A DNA stretch of 64,000 nt, taken from Candidatus Gastranaerophilales bacterium. GTDB lineage: Bacteria; Cyanobacteriota; Vampirovibrionia; Gastranaerophilales; Gastranaerophilaceae. Location: NCBI GenBank assembly GCA_944322615.1, contig CALUPH010000001.1, positions 174,345 to 238,344 on the forward strand. Reading direction: 5' to 3'. A program made the position numbers and the translations under genes. Positions 9,023 through 18,086 of this stretch are shown here, piece after piece. The notes beneath the pieces are model-generated. The model saw only the letters and a program-made list of their open reading frames with translations. It did not search any database and was not told the origin of the DNA. The first letter of the stretch is position 1. Each line of letters opens with the position of its first letter.

Positions 9023-10542
9023 TATATTTTCTTTCTTTTAAATATTTTTATATCATTTTCTTGTTTAACTATATCGTAATTATTAATAATCATCTCATAA
9101 AAATTTTGTGCATAGTCAATTCCGAAATAACTGCTTCCATATTCTATATTATTTATTGGTAAAATTACAAAATATTCAGGTGGATTTTCTTTGAAATGGT
9201 TGATTGTTCTTGTTTCTCCAAATACGTCATTATAAAATAGAGGACTTAAATTATAATAAAAATCGTCTCCTTTTCTGTTTGCTATAAAGTTTATAAAACA
9301 ACCTTCCGGTAACACAACTGTTTTATCTGTATCTTTTGTATTATTTGTAATGAAATCTGATACTTTTTTTATCGGTTCTCCGTCTTTTTTAAAGGTATAA
9401 ATATTTCCTTTATTCGTTTCAAGAAGATAATTTTTATATTTAAGAGAATCAAAATCTTCTGCTGCAAAAAGAAGAATACAAGCGCTCAAAAATATGGGAA
9501 TAAACTTTTCATAATATTTTGATATTAATATGATTAGAGCAAGTGAACATATTGGAAAAATGAAAATTCCCATATGATTTACATTAAGGTAAAAGAAAGA
9601 TTTTGCACTTGCTGTTATTGCGCATAATAACAATATAAAAAGAGGCTTATTTTCATATAACTTTTTAATGTTAATGAGAAATATAATTAAATTTATTAAT
9701 GGAATAATACCGAATATTGCAAAGATTTTGTTTTGCAATATTAAATGCTTGATATATGAAAAGTCAAAGAATACTCCTACTTTCAAGAAAAATATTTTTA
9801 AAGTAGGTGCATTTATCAGGTTTTGGAATAATATAATTGTATCTTTTATTTGGTTTATATCAATTCCTTGCAAGAGGATATATCCAAAACTTATAAAAGG
9901 TGTCAAAATAAAACATCCTAAAGATTTAATTATATTTTTTATTCCGATTGGTTTAACAAATATAAGTACATAAGCTAATACTAAAGGGTATAGACTGAAT
10001 TCGTATTTGTTTGTAATACTTAATCCTGCAAACAGGCATGATAAATATGCCATTTTGACATTTCCATTTTTTATATATTTTGTGAGAAAAAGCACAGATA
10101 TTAAAAATGAAGATAATGCATAAATTATTGCAAATGAATATGTCAGATTTGAATTATATAAAAATGTTGTAAAAACAAGAGAGAACATTATTAATATAGA
10201 GAATAAAAAACAAATATGTTTTTTTAAAAACTCTCTTGCAAGTAAATATAAAGTAACTATTATAACTAAAGAGTTGATTATGCCTGCAAAATATAAAGTA
10301 TTTATTTTTTGTCCGAATAAAAAAAGCAGAATAGCATTAAACTGATATGATAAAGGTCCGTAAATATTAAAAATATCTTTATACAATACTTTTCCTTGCA
10401 GTATTTGTTGAGGAATGTAGAATTCTCTGCCTGTATCAATCAGTAATAATCCTTGATGTAAAAAGAAAAATGGCAGAATTAAACAAAACATAAGAATTAA
10501 TAATAGAATAATTCCTTTATCACTTTTAATAAAATTTTGCAT
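9022..10542 (-). CDS. GT39-like multi-pass membrane glycosyltransferase
   Basis: Hydrophobic protein of 506 residues with about 10-12 predicted membrane helices. The first loop contains LIDTGREFYIPQQILQGKVLYKD followed by YGPL, the conserved pattern of the PMT/ArnT/RgtABCD superfamily, with an acidic residue as probable catalytic base. Such enzymes transfer a sugar from a polyprenyl-phosphate donor to lipid or protein on the outer face of the inner membrane. The acceptor cannot be predicted. It lies 11 nt after mutS and overlaps rimO by one base, so all three are probably one transcript although unrelated in function. AAGGATTTATT before the ATG is a usable ribosome site. Confidence 0.75.
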   Translation of the reverse strand: MQNFIKSDKGIILLLILMFCLILPFFFLHQGLLLIDTGREFYIPQQILQGKVLYKDIFNIYGPLSYQFNAILLFLFGQKINTLYFAGIINSLVIIVTLYLLAREFLKKHICFLFSILIMFSLVFTTFLYNSNLTYSFAIIYALSSFLISVLFLTKYIKNGNVKMAYLSCLFAGLSITNKYEFSLYPLVLAYVLIFVKPIGIKNIIKSLGCFILTPFISFGYILLQGIDINQIKDTIILFQNLINAPTLKIFFLKVGVFFDFSYIKHLILQNKIFAIFGIIPLINLIIFLINIKKLYENKPLFILLLCAITASAKSFFYLNVNHMGIFIFPICSLALIILISKYYEKFIPIFLSACILLFAAEDFDSLKYKNYLLETNKGNIYTFKKDGEPIKKVSDFITNNTKDTDKTVVLPEGCFINFIANRKGDDFYYNLSPLFYNDVFGETRTINHFKENPPEYFVILPINNIEYGSSYFGIDYAQNFYEMIINNYDIVKQENDIKIFKRKKI

Positions 10543-10553
10543 AATAAATCCTT

Positions 10554-13127
10554 TTAATCAAAAGATAAAGTTAACTGTGGTACATCGTGCATTTTTTGTT
10601 TTGATTTTTTCTTTGATAAGTCTTTAGAATAATCTTTTTGCATTTTATTCATCAAATCTTGTGCTTTAGAAACAACACAATCAGGAAGTCCTGCCATTTT
10701 AGCAACTTGTATGCCGTAACTTTTGCTTGCACTTCCTTCTATTACTTTTCTTAAAAATTTTATTTCGCCATTTTCTTCTGAAAGAGTTATTCTGTAGTTT
10801 TTAATTTGTTCAATGGAATTAGGCATTACATTTAGTTCATGGTAGTGTGTTGCAAAAATTGTTCTTGCTTTTATTTTTGTTGCAATATATTCCGCAACTG
10901 ACCAAGCTATTGCAACGCCATCATAAGTAGAAGTTCCTCTTCCTATTTCATCAAGTAGAATGAGGCTTTTTTCGGTTGCGCTGTTTAAAATGTATGCGGT
11001 TTCATTCATTTCAACCATAAAAGTAGATTGACCTAATGACAAATCATCAACAGCGCCGACTCTTGTAAAGATTTTATCTACAATACCGATTCTTGCATAT
11101 GAAGCAGGTACAAAAGAACCTATTTGAGCCAATAGAACAATTAAAGCATTTTGTCTCATATATGTAGATTTCCCTGCCATATTAGGACCGGTTAATATCA
11201 TAAATTGAGTATCTTCATAATTATGGATATCAGCAATTAATTTTAAATCGTTAGGAACATATTGACCCATTGGTAAGATTTTTTCTACAACAGGATGTCT
11301 TCCGTCTTTTATATATAATTCATTAGTATCAACAATTTCAGGTTTTATGTAGTTTGATTCTATTGCATTTATTGCAAATGATAACAAAACATCAACTCTT
11401 GCAAGAAAATGAGCTGTTTCCTTAATAATATCAACAAATGATTTTGAATATTCCACAAGGTCAGAGAATATCTTTTGTTCAAGTTCTATGGACTTAAACT
11501 GAGCAGAAAAAACATCTGTTTCATGTTTTTTTAGTTCTTCTGTCATATATCTTTCAACATTAGTAAGAGTCTGCTTTCTGATATAATTCATAGGAACTTG
11601 TGAAAGATTTGATTTTGTAACTTCAATAAAAAATCCGAAATTTCTGTTATAACTTACTCTAAGATTTTTTATACCCGTTATTTCTTTTTGCTCATTTTCA
11701 AAATTTCTGAGCCATTCTTCACCACCTGTTAACAGGCTTCTGTAATAATCTAAGTCACTATTTACATTATCTTTTATTATTCCGCCGTCTTTTATTGTTA
11801 TTGAGGCATTATCATCAATTGTTCTGTTAATTATAGATGCGAATTCAACTAAATCAGTAACTCTATCAGTAAAACCGTTTAGGTATGGATTTTGGAAGTT
11901 TTTAAATAAATTTTCGAAATTAGGGAATAGAGCAAATGTATCTTTAAGAGCTAAGAAATCTCTTGGGTTGACACTTCCGTTACTTAATTTTACTGCCAGA
12001 CGCTCAATATCACATATTCTATCCATAAGGTTAGAAATATTTAATCGACTTGAGGCATTATTTATGAGTTCTTCAACTGCATTCAATCTTGTATTTAATT
12101 CATCTATATTTTTAATGGGTTGAGTTATCCAAGATTTTAAAAGTCTTGACCCCATTGGAGTCTTAACTTTATCAATAGCCCAATATAGGCTACCATATTT
12201 AGACTTATCTCTTGAAGTTTCTATTAATTCAAGATTTCTTCTTGTTGAAGCATCTATTGAAACAAATTCTGATATTGAATAAGGTTTAATTACATCAAAT
12301 TTTGGAAGAACTCCTTTTTGAGTTTCAAGAATATAATCAATCATTGCTCCTGCAGCATAAAAAGCCGGTTTAAATTCTTCAAATCCAAATGCTTCAAGTG
12401 AAACTACATTAAATACTTCTTTAATTCTTTTTATTGCATTATCTTCATCATATGATGACAAAGGCATTTTTGTGCAAGGATATATAGCTGTAATAGAATC
12501 AGGCAAGTCAATTTTTTCTTCCGGAACTATTTGAAACGGCATAATTTTTTGTTTTTTTATAGGAGTTAATATTTCAGCCGGTTTTATTCTTGCCAGTTCT
12601 GATAAAATTTCTTCTAGAGAACCTTTTGTAACTTTAAATTCACCTGTTGATATATCAGTATAAGCAAGACCGTATACATTATTAATATTTATTATTGATG
12701 CTAAGAAGTTATTGCCTGTCGGTTCAAGTAAATTAACTTCTGTTATGGTACCTGCGGTAATAGTTTTAACTATATCTCTTTTTACCAGACCTTTTGCATC
12801 TTTAGGGTTTTCTAATTGTTCACATATTGCAACTTTTATATTCTCATTTAAAAGTTTTGGAATATACATATTTAAAGATTTTACAGGAATTCCTGCCATT
12901 GGAACTTTCCCAATGGCACCGCCATCTTTATGAGTTAAAGTTAACCCAAGAACTTTTGAAAAAATAATTGCATCTTCAAAAAATCCTTCGTAAAAATCGC
13001 CCATTCTGTACAATAAAACTACTTCCTGATATTTTCTTTTTATATCAAGAAATTGTTTGAACATTGGTGTGGCAAGTTCATAATCTACATCAATACTGTT
13101 TGAATTCTTGATTTCTTCATTTGTCAT
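10554..13127 (-). CDS. mutS: DNA mismatch repair protein MutS
   Basis: ATPase that recognises mismatches and starts repair with MutL. The mismatch wedge is present as GDFYE (Phe45, Glu47). The P-loop GPNMAGKST is near residues 646-654, followed by DEIGRGTSTYDG and a helix-turn-helix region. The C-terminus ends QLTLSFD, a likely sliding-clamp binding peptide. Its 857 residues are normal for MutS1. No Shine-Dalgarno precedes the ATG. Instead a TACATT -10 box ends 6 nt upstream with a TTGAAA -35 box 17 bp further, so the mRNA is probably leaderless. MutL is not in this window. Confidence 0.96.
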   Translation of the reverse strand: MTNEEIKNSNSIDVDYELATPMFKQFLDIKRKYQEVVLLYRMGDFYEGFFEDAIIFSKVLGLTLTHKDGGAIGKVPMAGIPVKSLNMYIPKLLNENIKVAICEQLENPKDAKGLVKRDIVKTITAGTITEVNLLEPTGNNFLASIININNVYGLAYTDISTGEFKVTKGSLEEILSELARIKPAEILTPIKKQKIMPFQIVPEEKIDLPDSITAIYPCTKMPLSSYDEDNAIKRIKEVFNVVSLEAFGFEEFKPAFYAAGAMIDYILETQKGVLPKFDVIKPYSISEFVSIDASTRRNLELIETSRDKSKYGSLYWAIDKVKTPMGSRLLKSWITQPIKNIDELNTRLNAVEELINNASSRLNISNLMDRICDIERLAVKLSNGSVNPRDFLALKDTFALFPNFENLFKNFQNPYLNGFTDRVTDLVEFASIINRTIDDNASITIKDGGIIKDNVNSDLDYYRSLLTGGEEWLRNFENEQKEITGIKNLRVSYNRNFGFFIEVTKSNLSQVPMNYIRKQTLTNVERYMTEELKKHETDVFSAQFKSIELEQKIFSDLVEYSKSFVDIIKETAHFLARVDVLLSFAINAIESNYIKPEIVDTNELYIKDGRHPVVEKILPMGQYVPNDLKLIADIHNYEDTQFMILTGPNMAGKSTYMRQNALIVLLAQIGSFVPASYARIGIVDKIFTRVGAVDDLSLGQSTFMVEMNETAYILNSATEKSLILLDEIGRGTSTYDGVAIAWSVAEYIATKIKARTIFATHYHELNVMPNSIEQIKNYRITLSEENGEIKFLRKVIEGSASKSYGIQVAKMAGLPDCVVSKAQDLMNKMQKDYSKDLSKKKSKQKMHDVPQLTLSFD

Positions 13128-13133
13128 AGCTAT

Positions 13134-13162
13134 AATGTATTACAAATTCCGCTTATTTTCAA
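13134..13162 (-). promoter_or_regulatory. Promoter of mutS, predicted leaderless transcript
   Basis: Read on the minus strand: TTGAAA (13162-13157), a 17 bp spacer, TACATT (13139-13134), then six bases and the mutS ATG. The expected transcription start coincides with the A of the start codon. Confidence 0.5.
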
Positions 13163-13193
13163 CGAATATACATATCTTAGTAAAGGAGTTTTA

Positions 13194-13802
13194 ATGAAAG
13201 GTTGTTTAAGTTTTATTATCAAGACTGTTATTGCTGTTTTGGTATTTTTTGGTCTTTTGCATTTAGGTGTAATTGATTTTATAAAGGATAAAATCCAAGA
13301 ATATAAAACTGAAACATCTTCTCAAGAAAAAATGATAGATAAAACGAAAGATGTTGTTGATTTATCTGAAATTGAAGAAGAATATACTATTGATAAAAAT
13401 CTAAAGATATTAAAAAACAGAATGATTATTGCCGAGCATAATGCAAGCGGACAAAAAATGATTATGATTGAGCCTAAAGATGGTGATATCCTTACAAAAG
13501 ATGATATTAAAAGTGATGATATACAAACTAAAATTGACTCAATAGTGAACAAATATAAATATAAAGTCGTAAAATTTGATAAGATAGAAGTAGTAAAACA
13601 TGGCTCTTTAGAAGGTTTAGGACAGACAATTCCATATGTTAAGGTTGTAGCTCAAATATCAAATCTCCCTATAAAAGATATGGAAGGTATATTGGGTGTT
13701 GCAGAATTGGAAGAAGGGAAGAATCTTATTATTTTGTCAGTTAATGAAAAAGACAAATACTCTCAGATTGTTGCAGATGCATTTTATAAGAAAGTGAAAT
13801 AA
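13194..13802 (+). CDS. Hypothetical single-pass membrane protein
   Basis: I do not recognise a family. The 202-residue protein begins with a hydrophobic segment (about 5-30, CLSFIIKTVIAVLVFFGLLHLG) that should act as signal anchor. A charged Lys/Glu/Asp-rich domain follows, with alternating beta-like stretches. TAAAGGAGTTTTA before the ATG is a strong ribosome site. Its stop overlaps the ribD start (TAATG), so translation of the two is probably coupled. No catalytic motif is visible. Confidence 0.7.
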   Translation: MKGCLSFIIKTVIAVLVFFGLLHLGVIDFIKDKIQEYKTETSSQEKMIDKTKDVVDLSEIEEEYTIDKNLKILKNRMIIAEHNASGQKMIMIEPKDGDILTKDDIKSDDIQTKIDSIVNKYKYKVVKFDKIEVVKHGSLEGLGQTIPYVKVVAQISNLPIKDMEGILGVAELEEGKNLIILSVNEKDKYSQIVADAFYKKVK

Positions 13803-14899
13803 TGCTTAAGCAATATGAAAAATTGATGCGAAGATGTATTAAACTTGCAAAGAAAAGTGAAGGGCATGTTTCACCTAATCCATTGGTAGGTTCTGTAATT
13901 TTTGATGATGATTTTAGAATAATATCAGAAGGCAGGCATGAACAATACGGTCAAAACCATGCCGAAAGAAATGCTATTCTTTCTGCGAAAGAAGATTTAA
14001 AAGGAAAATCCATAATAGTTAATTTGGAACCTTGTTCTCATTATGGAAAAACACCGCCTTGTGCAGACTTAATTATAGAAAAAGGAATAAAAAAAGTTAT
14101 TATAGGAACGCTTGATCCAAACCCTATAGTAGCGGGAAATGGAGTAAAAAAGCTTAAAAATGCAGGGATTGAAGTTATAACAGGTATTCTTGAAAAAGAA
14201 TGTAAAGAGTTAAATGAAATCTTTTTCAAAAATCAGTTGGAACATGCTCCATTTATAACAATAAAAACAGCAACAACTCTTGATGGGAAAATAGCAACAA
14301 AAATAGGTTCATCAAAATGGATAACAGATGAATTTTCCCGCTATGAAGTACAAAAGCTAAGAAACAAATATGATGCAATTTTAACAAGTTCAGCAACTGT
14401 AATAAAAGATAATCCTTCAATGACTTGCAGAAAGAAAAAAGGAAGAAATCCTGTAAGGATAGTAATTGATACAAACCTTTCAACGTCTAAGGATAGTAAA
14501 ATCTATGATAATGACGGGACAAAAGTATATATTATAGTAGGAGAAAATGTTTCTGATAAGAAGATAAAAGACCATACAAAATACGCAGAATTTATAAAAT
14601 GCCCTTTAAAGAACGGACATGTAGATATAAAAAAAGCTGTTGAATTACTATATAATAAAGGAATTAAGAGTATTTTAATTGAAGCAGGTTCTAAGCTTAA
14701 CAATGCCTTTGTACAAGAAAAATTGGCTGATAAACTTATACAATTCATAGCCCCCAAAATATTAGCAGATAAAGATGGTATATGTTTTATGGAAGGCTGC
14801 GAAAGAAATGTAATTTCGGAATGTAACAATTTGGTTTTTGTATCGACGAAACGCTTAAAAAGCGATATAATGATAGTATCGAGGTTTTTGAATTACTAA
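13802..14899 (+). CDS. ribD: Bifunctional riboflavin biosynthesis deaminase/reductase RibD
   Basis: Carries out two early steps of riboflavin synthesis: deamination of the pyrimidine intermediate and reduction of its ribosyl side chain. The N-terminal deaminase domain has the zinc site HAE (53-55) and PCSHYGKTPPC (77-87, cysteines 78 and 87). The reductase domain starts near 150 with ITIKTATTLDGKIA and contains NPVRIVIDTNL. The length of 365 residues is typical. No other rib genes are adjacent, and no FMN riboswitch is visible upstream because the gene overlaps the preceding one by a base. Confidence 0.94.
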   Translation: MLKQYEKLMRRCIKLAKKSEGHVSPNPLVGSVIFDDDFRIISEGRHEQYGQNHAERNAILSAKEDLKGKSIIVNLEPCSHYGKTPPCADLIIEKGIKKVIIGTLDPNPIVAGNGVKKLKNAGIEVITGILEKECKELNEIFFKNQLEHAPFITIKTATTLDGKIATKIGSSKWITDEFSRYEVQKLRNKYDAILTSSATVIKDNPSMTCRKKKGRNPVRIVIDTNLSTSKDSKIYDNDGTKVYIIVGENVSDKKIKDHTKYAEFIKCPLKNGHVDIKKAVELLYNKGIKSILIEAGSKLNNAFVQEKLADKLIQFIAPKILADKDGICFMEGCERNVISECNNLVFVSTKRLKSDIMIVSRFLNY

Positions 14900-14919
14900 A
14901 GATTTTGAAGGGAGCTTAT

Positions 14920-15243
14920 ATGATAGAAAGTGTTTCTGCCGCAAATATTTCCACTCCTATAAAAACACAAAAGAAGCCCCAGGCGAGTATTTCAGTTAAA
15001 TCAAATAAAGAAAGCAAGTCAAACCCTTATTTTGACAGCTTTGTTAAACATGCAAAAAAATCAACGCCTACCTTGTTAATATTAACAGGTGTGTGGACTG
15101 CTATTGATAAAACATCGAGAAATATTCCTATAAAAAAATCATTAGTAAATAATTTTACAGGGTTCTTTGCTCCTGTCTTAATTGCTTCATCTGCATTATT
15201 GGCGGGTATAGAAAATAAGAAAAGTTCTGAAAGTAAGAAATAA
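14920..15243 (+). CDS. Small hypothetical protein with hydrophobic C-terminal half
   Basis: A 107-residue protein without a recognised family. I chose the ATG at 14920 because GAAGGGAG lies 5 nt upstream; an in-frame TTG at 14905 would overlap that site. The N-terminal 30 residues are low-complexity and Ser/Lys/Pro-rich. Two hydrophobic stretches follow (TPTLLILTGVWTAI and FTGFFAPVLIASSALLAGI), suggesting a hairpin in a membrane. It resembles in style other lineage-specific proteins here (41.1-42.2 kb) whose N-termini are short Ser/Asn/Val-rich tracts. Confidence 0.65.
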   Translation: MIESVSAANISTPIKTQKKPQASISVKSNKESKSNPYFDSFVKHAKKSTPTLLILTGVWTAIDKTSRNIPIKKSLVNNFTGFFAPVLIASSALLAGIENKKSSESKK

Positions 15244-15269
15244 ATCTGTTTTAATAAAAATTTTTAATG

Positions 15270-15275
15270 TATAAT
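15270..15275 (+). promoter_or_regulatory. -10 box (TATAAT) directly before the diguanylate cyclase start
   Basis: A perfect TATAAT is followed by six bases and then ATG at 15282. No convincing -35 box is seen. The geometry predicts a leaderless mRNA and argues for the 15282 start over an in-frame ATG at 15267, which overlaps the -10 box itself. Confidence 0.45.
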
Positions 15276-15281
15276 ACTTGT

Positions 15282-16874
15282 ATGAATCAAGATTTGGCGG
15301 AAAAATTATATAGTCTTCAAAAAAATGTGCTTGAATTGCATAATCTTTTTGATTTAAATATGGTGGCAAATCAGTCCAGAACTATAGAAGATTTACTATC
15401 TAAAGTTGCTTTTTTGGTTAAATCATCTTTGGGACTCAAAACTATAAGATTCTTTCTTTTGAATAACGGAATTTTTCAAACAAAAAATATAGTATCGGAT
15501 TCAGATATGGATTTTGAATTTGATGCAGATAATGCTCCGTTTTTGCAAGTTGGTAATGATGATATTATAAAAGTAACAAACCACGAAGGAATAATTTATA
15601 AAGCATTCTGGAATACAAATAAATTACAGGAACTTCAAACAGAATATTTGAAAATATTTTATAATGATGCTCAGGCTTTTTGTGTTTGTTCAATAAGTAA
15701 AAAAGAAGATGGTTCAGAATTTTCTGAAGATGATTTCAGATATATTAATCAAGTATTTAGCTGTGTAGAACCTATAATGAGAAAATTTATACAAACAAAA
15801 GAACAAGAAACAAAGATAATAGAATTAAATAAAACACTTCATAATCTTTCAATTCTTTATAATATTTCTCAAGCCGTTAATTTTATTGATGACTTAAAAC
15901 GATTAATAAGTGTAATTTTAGATAAAGCAATAGAAACTGTAAATGCAGAAAAAGGGTCATTAATGTTATATGATCCGTCAGATAATACGCTGCAGGTAAA
16001 AGTTGTATATGGTCTTAAAGATAAGAAACATGAAGATGATATAAATAATGGTTTGGTTGAATGCCAAAAGATGAAGCCTGAAAGTGGAATTGCAGGGAAA
16101 GTATTTACGGAAAAAAGATCTATTATTACAAATTTAGGCGGTCAAGATCCACGATTTAACAGATTTGATGACAGCAATAATGTATCTTCATTAATTTGTG
16201 TTCCTTTGATTGCAAAAGGTGAATGTATTGGTATTATAAATATTACAAATAAGAAAAACGGGAAATTATTTAATAAAAAAGACTTAGAGTTTGTAGAGGC
16301 ATTAGCTAATCAGGCTGCTATTGCAGTAGACAATGCTCAATTATATGAACTTGCGACAAAGGATGGTTTAACTAAATTATATATACACAGACATTTCTAT
16401 TTCTTGTTGGAGTCTGAAATAAAAAGAGTTCAAAGATATCATCATGTATTATCTCTTTTAATGTTGGATATAGATAATTTTAAACAGGTAAATGATACAT
16501 ACGGTCACTTAGTTGGTGATATGGTTCTAAAAGAAATAGCAGCAACTATCCAAAAAACAATAAGACATGTAGATATTCCCGCAAGGTACGGTGGAGAAGA
16601 ATTTACTATAATTTTACCTGAAACAGCTGCTTTAAATGCTGTTATTATTGCAGAACGTTTAAGAAAGAAAATTAGTGAAATAGAAGTTCATGTTGATAAT
16701 GAAACAATAATAAGACCAACAGTAAGTATAGGCATATCAGAATATCCAAATGCCGCTGAAGATATAAAAGAACTTATTGATTGGGCAGATAAAGCATTAT
16801 ATGTTTCCAAGGAAAACGGTAAGAATTGTATTCATTTATATTTCGACGGAACATTTACACGTTATAATCCATAA
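15282..16874 (+). CDS. GAF-domain diguanylate cyclase (GGDEF)
   Basis: Makes the second messenger cyclic di-GMP. An N-terminal GAF-like region (about 1-170) and a clearer GAF domain (about 185-350, with SLICVPLIAKGECIGIINITNKK) precede a GGDEF domain. The active site is GGEEF (437-441), and an RHVD inhibitory I-site sits exactly five residues before it, so the enzyme should be active and feedback-inhibited. The length is 530 residues from the 15282 ATG. No Shine-Dalgarno is present, and a TATAAT ends 6 nt upstream. Cyclic di-GMP commonly controls type IV pili, several components of which are in this window. Confidence 0.9.
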   Translation: MNQDLAEKLYSLQKNVLELHNLFDLNMVANQSRTIEDLLSKVAFLVKSSLGLKTIRFFLLNNGIFQTKNIVSDSDMDFEFDADNAPFLQVGNDDIIKVTNHEGIIYKAFWNTNKLQELQTEYLKIFYNDAQAFCVCSISKKEDGSEFSEDDFRYINQVFSCVEPIMRKFIQTKEQETKIIELNKTLHNLSILYNISQAVNFIDDLKRLISVILDKAIETVNAEKGSLMLYDPSDNTLQVKVVYGLKDKKHEDDINNGLVECQKMKPESGIAGKVFTEKRSIITNLGGQDPRFNRFDDSNNVSSLICVPLIAKGECIGIINITNKKNGKLFNKKDLEFVEALANQAAIAVDNAQLYELATKDGLTKLYIHRHFYFLLESEIKRVQRYHHVLSLLMLDIDNFKQVNDTYGHLVGDMVLKEIAATIQKTIRHVDIPARYGGEEFTIILPETAALNAVIIAERLRKKISEIEVHVDNETIIRPTVSIGISEYPNAAEDIKELIDWADKALYVSKENGKNCIHLYFDGTFTRYNP

Positions 16875-16932
16875 TGTTTGTTTGTAAATAATCCTAAACT
16901 TTTTGACTTGGCTGATAATCTTAAAAACATGA

Positions 16933-16961
16933 TTGCAATATAATTATATTGTAGTTATATC
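16933..16961 (+). promoter_or_regulatory. Promoter of coaD with a 16-bp palindrome in the spacer
   Basis: TTGCAA (16933-16938) and TATATC (16956-16961) are 17 bp apart. A perfect palindrome CAATATAATTATATTG covers 16936-16951, inside the promoter, and could be an operator for a dimeric repressor. Being AT-only in its core it could also occur by chance. Confidence 0.35.
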
Positions 16962-16979
16962 TTAAAAAAGGTAAAGATA

Positions 16980-17462
16980 TTGAAAATAGCAATATATCCG
17001 GGCAGTTTTGATCCTATAACGAAAGGCCACTTAGATGTGCTCAAGAGAGCTGCTGATATTTTTGATAAGGTTATTATTGTTGTTTCGGTAAATGTAAATA
17101 AAAAAAGTTTTTTGCCTTTAGAAGACAGGCTATTATTAATAAAAGAATCTTGTAAAGATTTAAAAAATGTAGAAATAGATAGTTTTGACGGCTTAACTAT
17201 CGAATATGCAAAAAAGAAGAATGCAAATGTATTAATCAGAGGACTAAGGGCAGTTTCTGATTTTGAATATGAAATGCAGTTATCCCAAGCAAATAGTGCA
17301 TTATGTTCAGATATACATACAGTTTTCTTAATAACAAAGCCGAAATATAATTTTATATCATCAGGTACGGTAAGAGAAATTGCACTAATGAAAGGCGATG
17401 TATCAAAATTTGTACCGGAGCCGGTTGCAAAATATTTAGAATCAAAATATACGAAAGGTTAA
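16980..17462 (+). CDS. coaD: Phosphopantetheine adenylyltransferase CoaD
   Basis: Fourth step of coenzyme A synthesis: joins 4'-phosphopantetheine and ATP to dephospho-CoA. The nucleotidyltransferase motif reads GSFDPITKGHLD (8-19) with His17. The second motif FISSGTVRE near 125 is also typical. The length of 160 residues is exact for the family. The start is a TTG preceded by AAAGGTAAAG. It is followed 4 nt later by a coiled-coil protein gene, an association also seen in Clostridia. Confidence 0.95.
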   Translation: MKIAIYPGSFDPITKGHLDVLKRAADIFDKVIIVVSVNVNKKSFLPLEDRLLLIKESCKDLKNVEIDSFDGLTIEYAKKKNANVLIRGLRAVSDFEYEMQLSQANSALCSDIHTVFLITKPKYNFISSGTVREIALMKGDVSKFVPEPVAKYLESKYTKG

Positions 17463-17466
17463 AACC

Positions 17467-18042
17467 ATGACAGAGTTAAGAGTTAGTCATTTAATAGATG
17501 AAGCAGATGAATTGTTAGATAATAAATTTCACGTAGGAAGCTACTGCTTATTTATGAATACTGATGATATTCAAGATATTTTAAGCAAAATAAGAGCAAT
17601 TTTGCCTGAAGAAATTAAGACAGCTGAGATGATATTAAAAAGACGTGATGATATTTATATGGAAGCTCAAAGCAGAGCAGATAGAATTATTTCAGAAGCG
17701 CAAAATACCGCAGCAAATATATTAAGTGAATCTGAATTAATAAGAGCAGTAAGAGAAAAAGCAGCTAAAATTCAAGAACAAGTTAAGGAAAGCTGTGAAG
17801 AAATGAAAAATAAAGCAGCAGAAGAAGCAGATGCTGTAAGAAGAAGTGCATATCAAGATGCTATGCAAACAAAAGAAGGTGCTCAAGCATATGCCGAAAA
17901 AGTTTTAAATGATTTAGAACGTGATATTGAGCAAATTCATAGAATTGTCAGAAATGGTCAAGATTATCTTGCTCAGCAAAAAGATAAATCAAAAGTATTA
18001 CCTGCTGATTATAATAATTCCAAGGCATATTCAGAACAATAG
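17467..18042 (+). CDS. Coiled-coil protein (DivIVA/ATP synthase subunit b-like)
   Basis: A 191-residue, highly charged, mostly helical protein. A short globular N-terminus (VSHLIDEADELLDNKF) is followed by an Ala/Glu/Arg-rich coiled coil (about 60-165, with EEADAVRRSAYQDAM). The pattern is like DivIVA or the ATP synthase b-subunit dimerisation domain, so automated annotation could mislabel it. No membrane helix is present, which speaks against a true b subunit. It follows coaD by 4 nt. The function is unknown; cell-division scaffolding is only a guess. Confidence 0.65.
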   Translation: MTELRVSHLIDEADELLDNKFHVGSYCLFMNTDDIQDILSKIRAILPEEIKTAEMILKRRDDIYMEAQSRADRIISEAQNTAANILSESELIRAVREKAAKIQEQVKESCEEMKNKAAEEADAVRRSAYQDAMQTKEGAQAYAEKVLNDLERDIEQIHRIVRNGQDYLAQQKDKSKVLPADYNNSKAYSEQ

Positions 18043-18086
18043 TGTTAATAAAAATATCTGTAGATCCATAATCAGTTGGAGGAAAT

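Noticed and set aside
17467..18042. ATP synthase subunit b
   Set aside because: There is no N-terminal membrane helix and no other atp gene nearby; the similarity is coiled-coil only.
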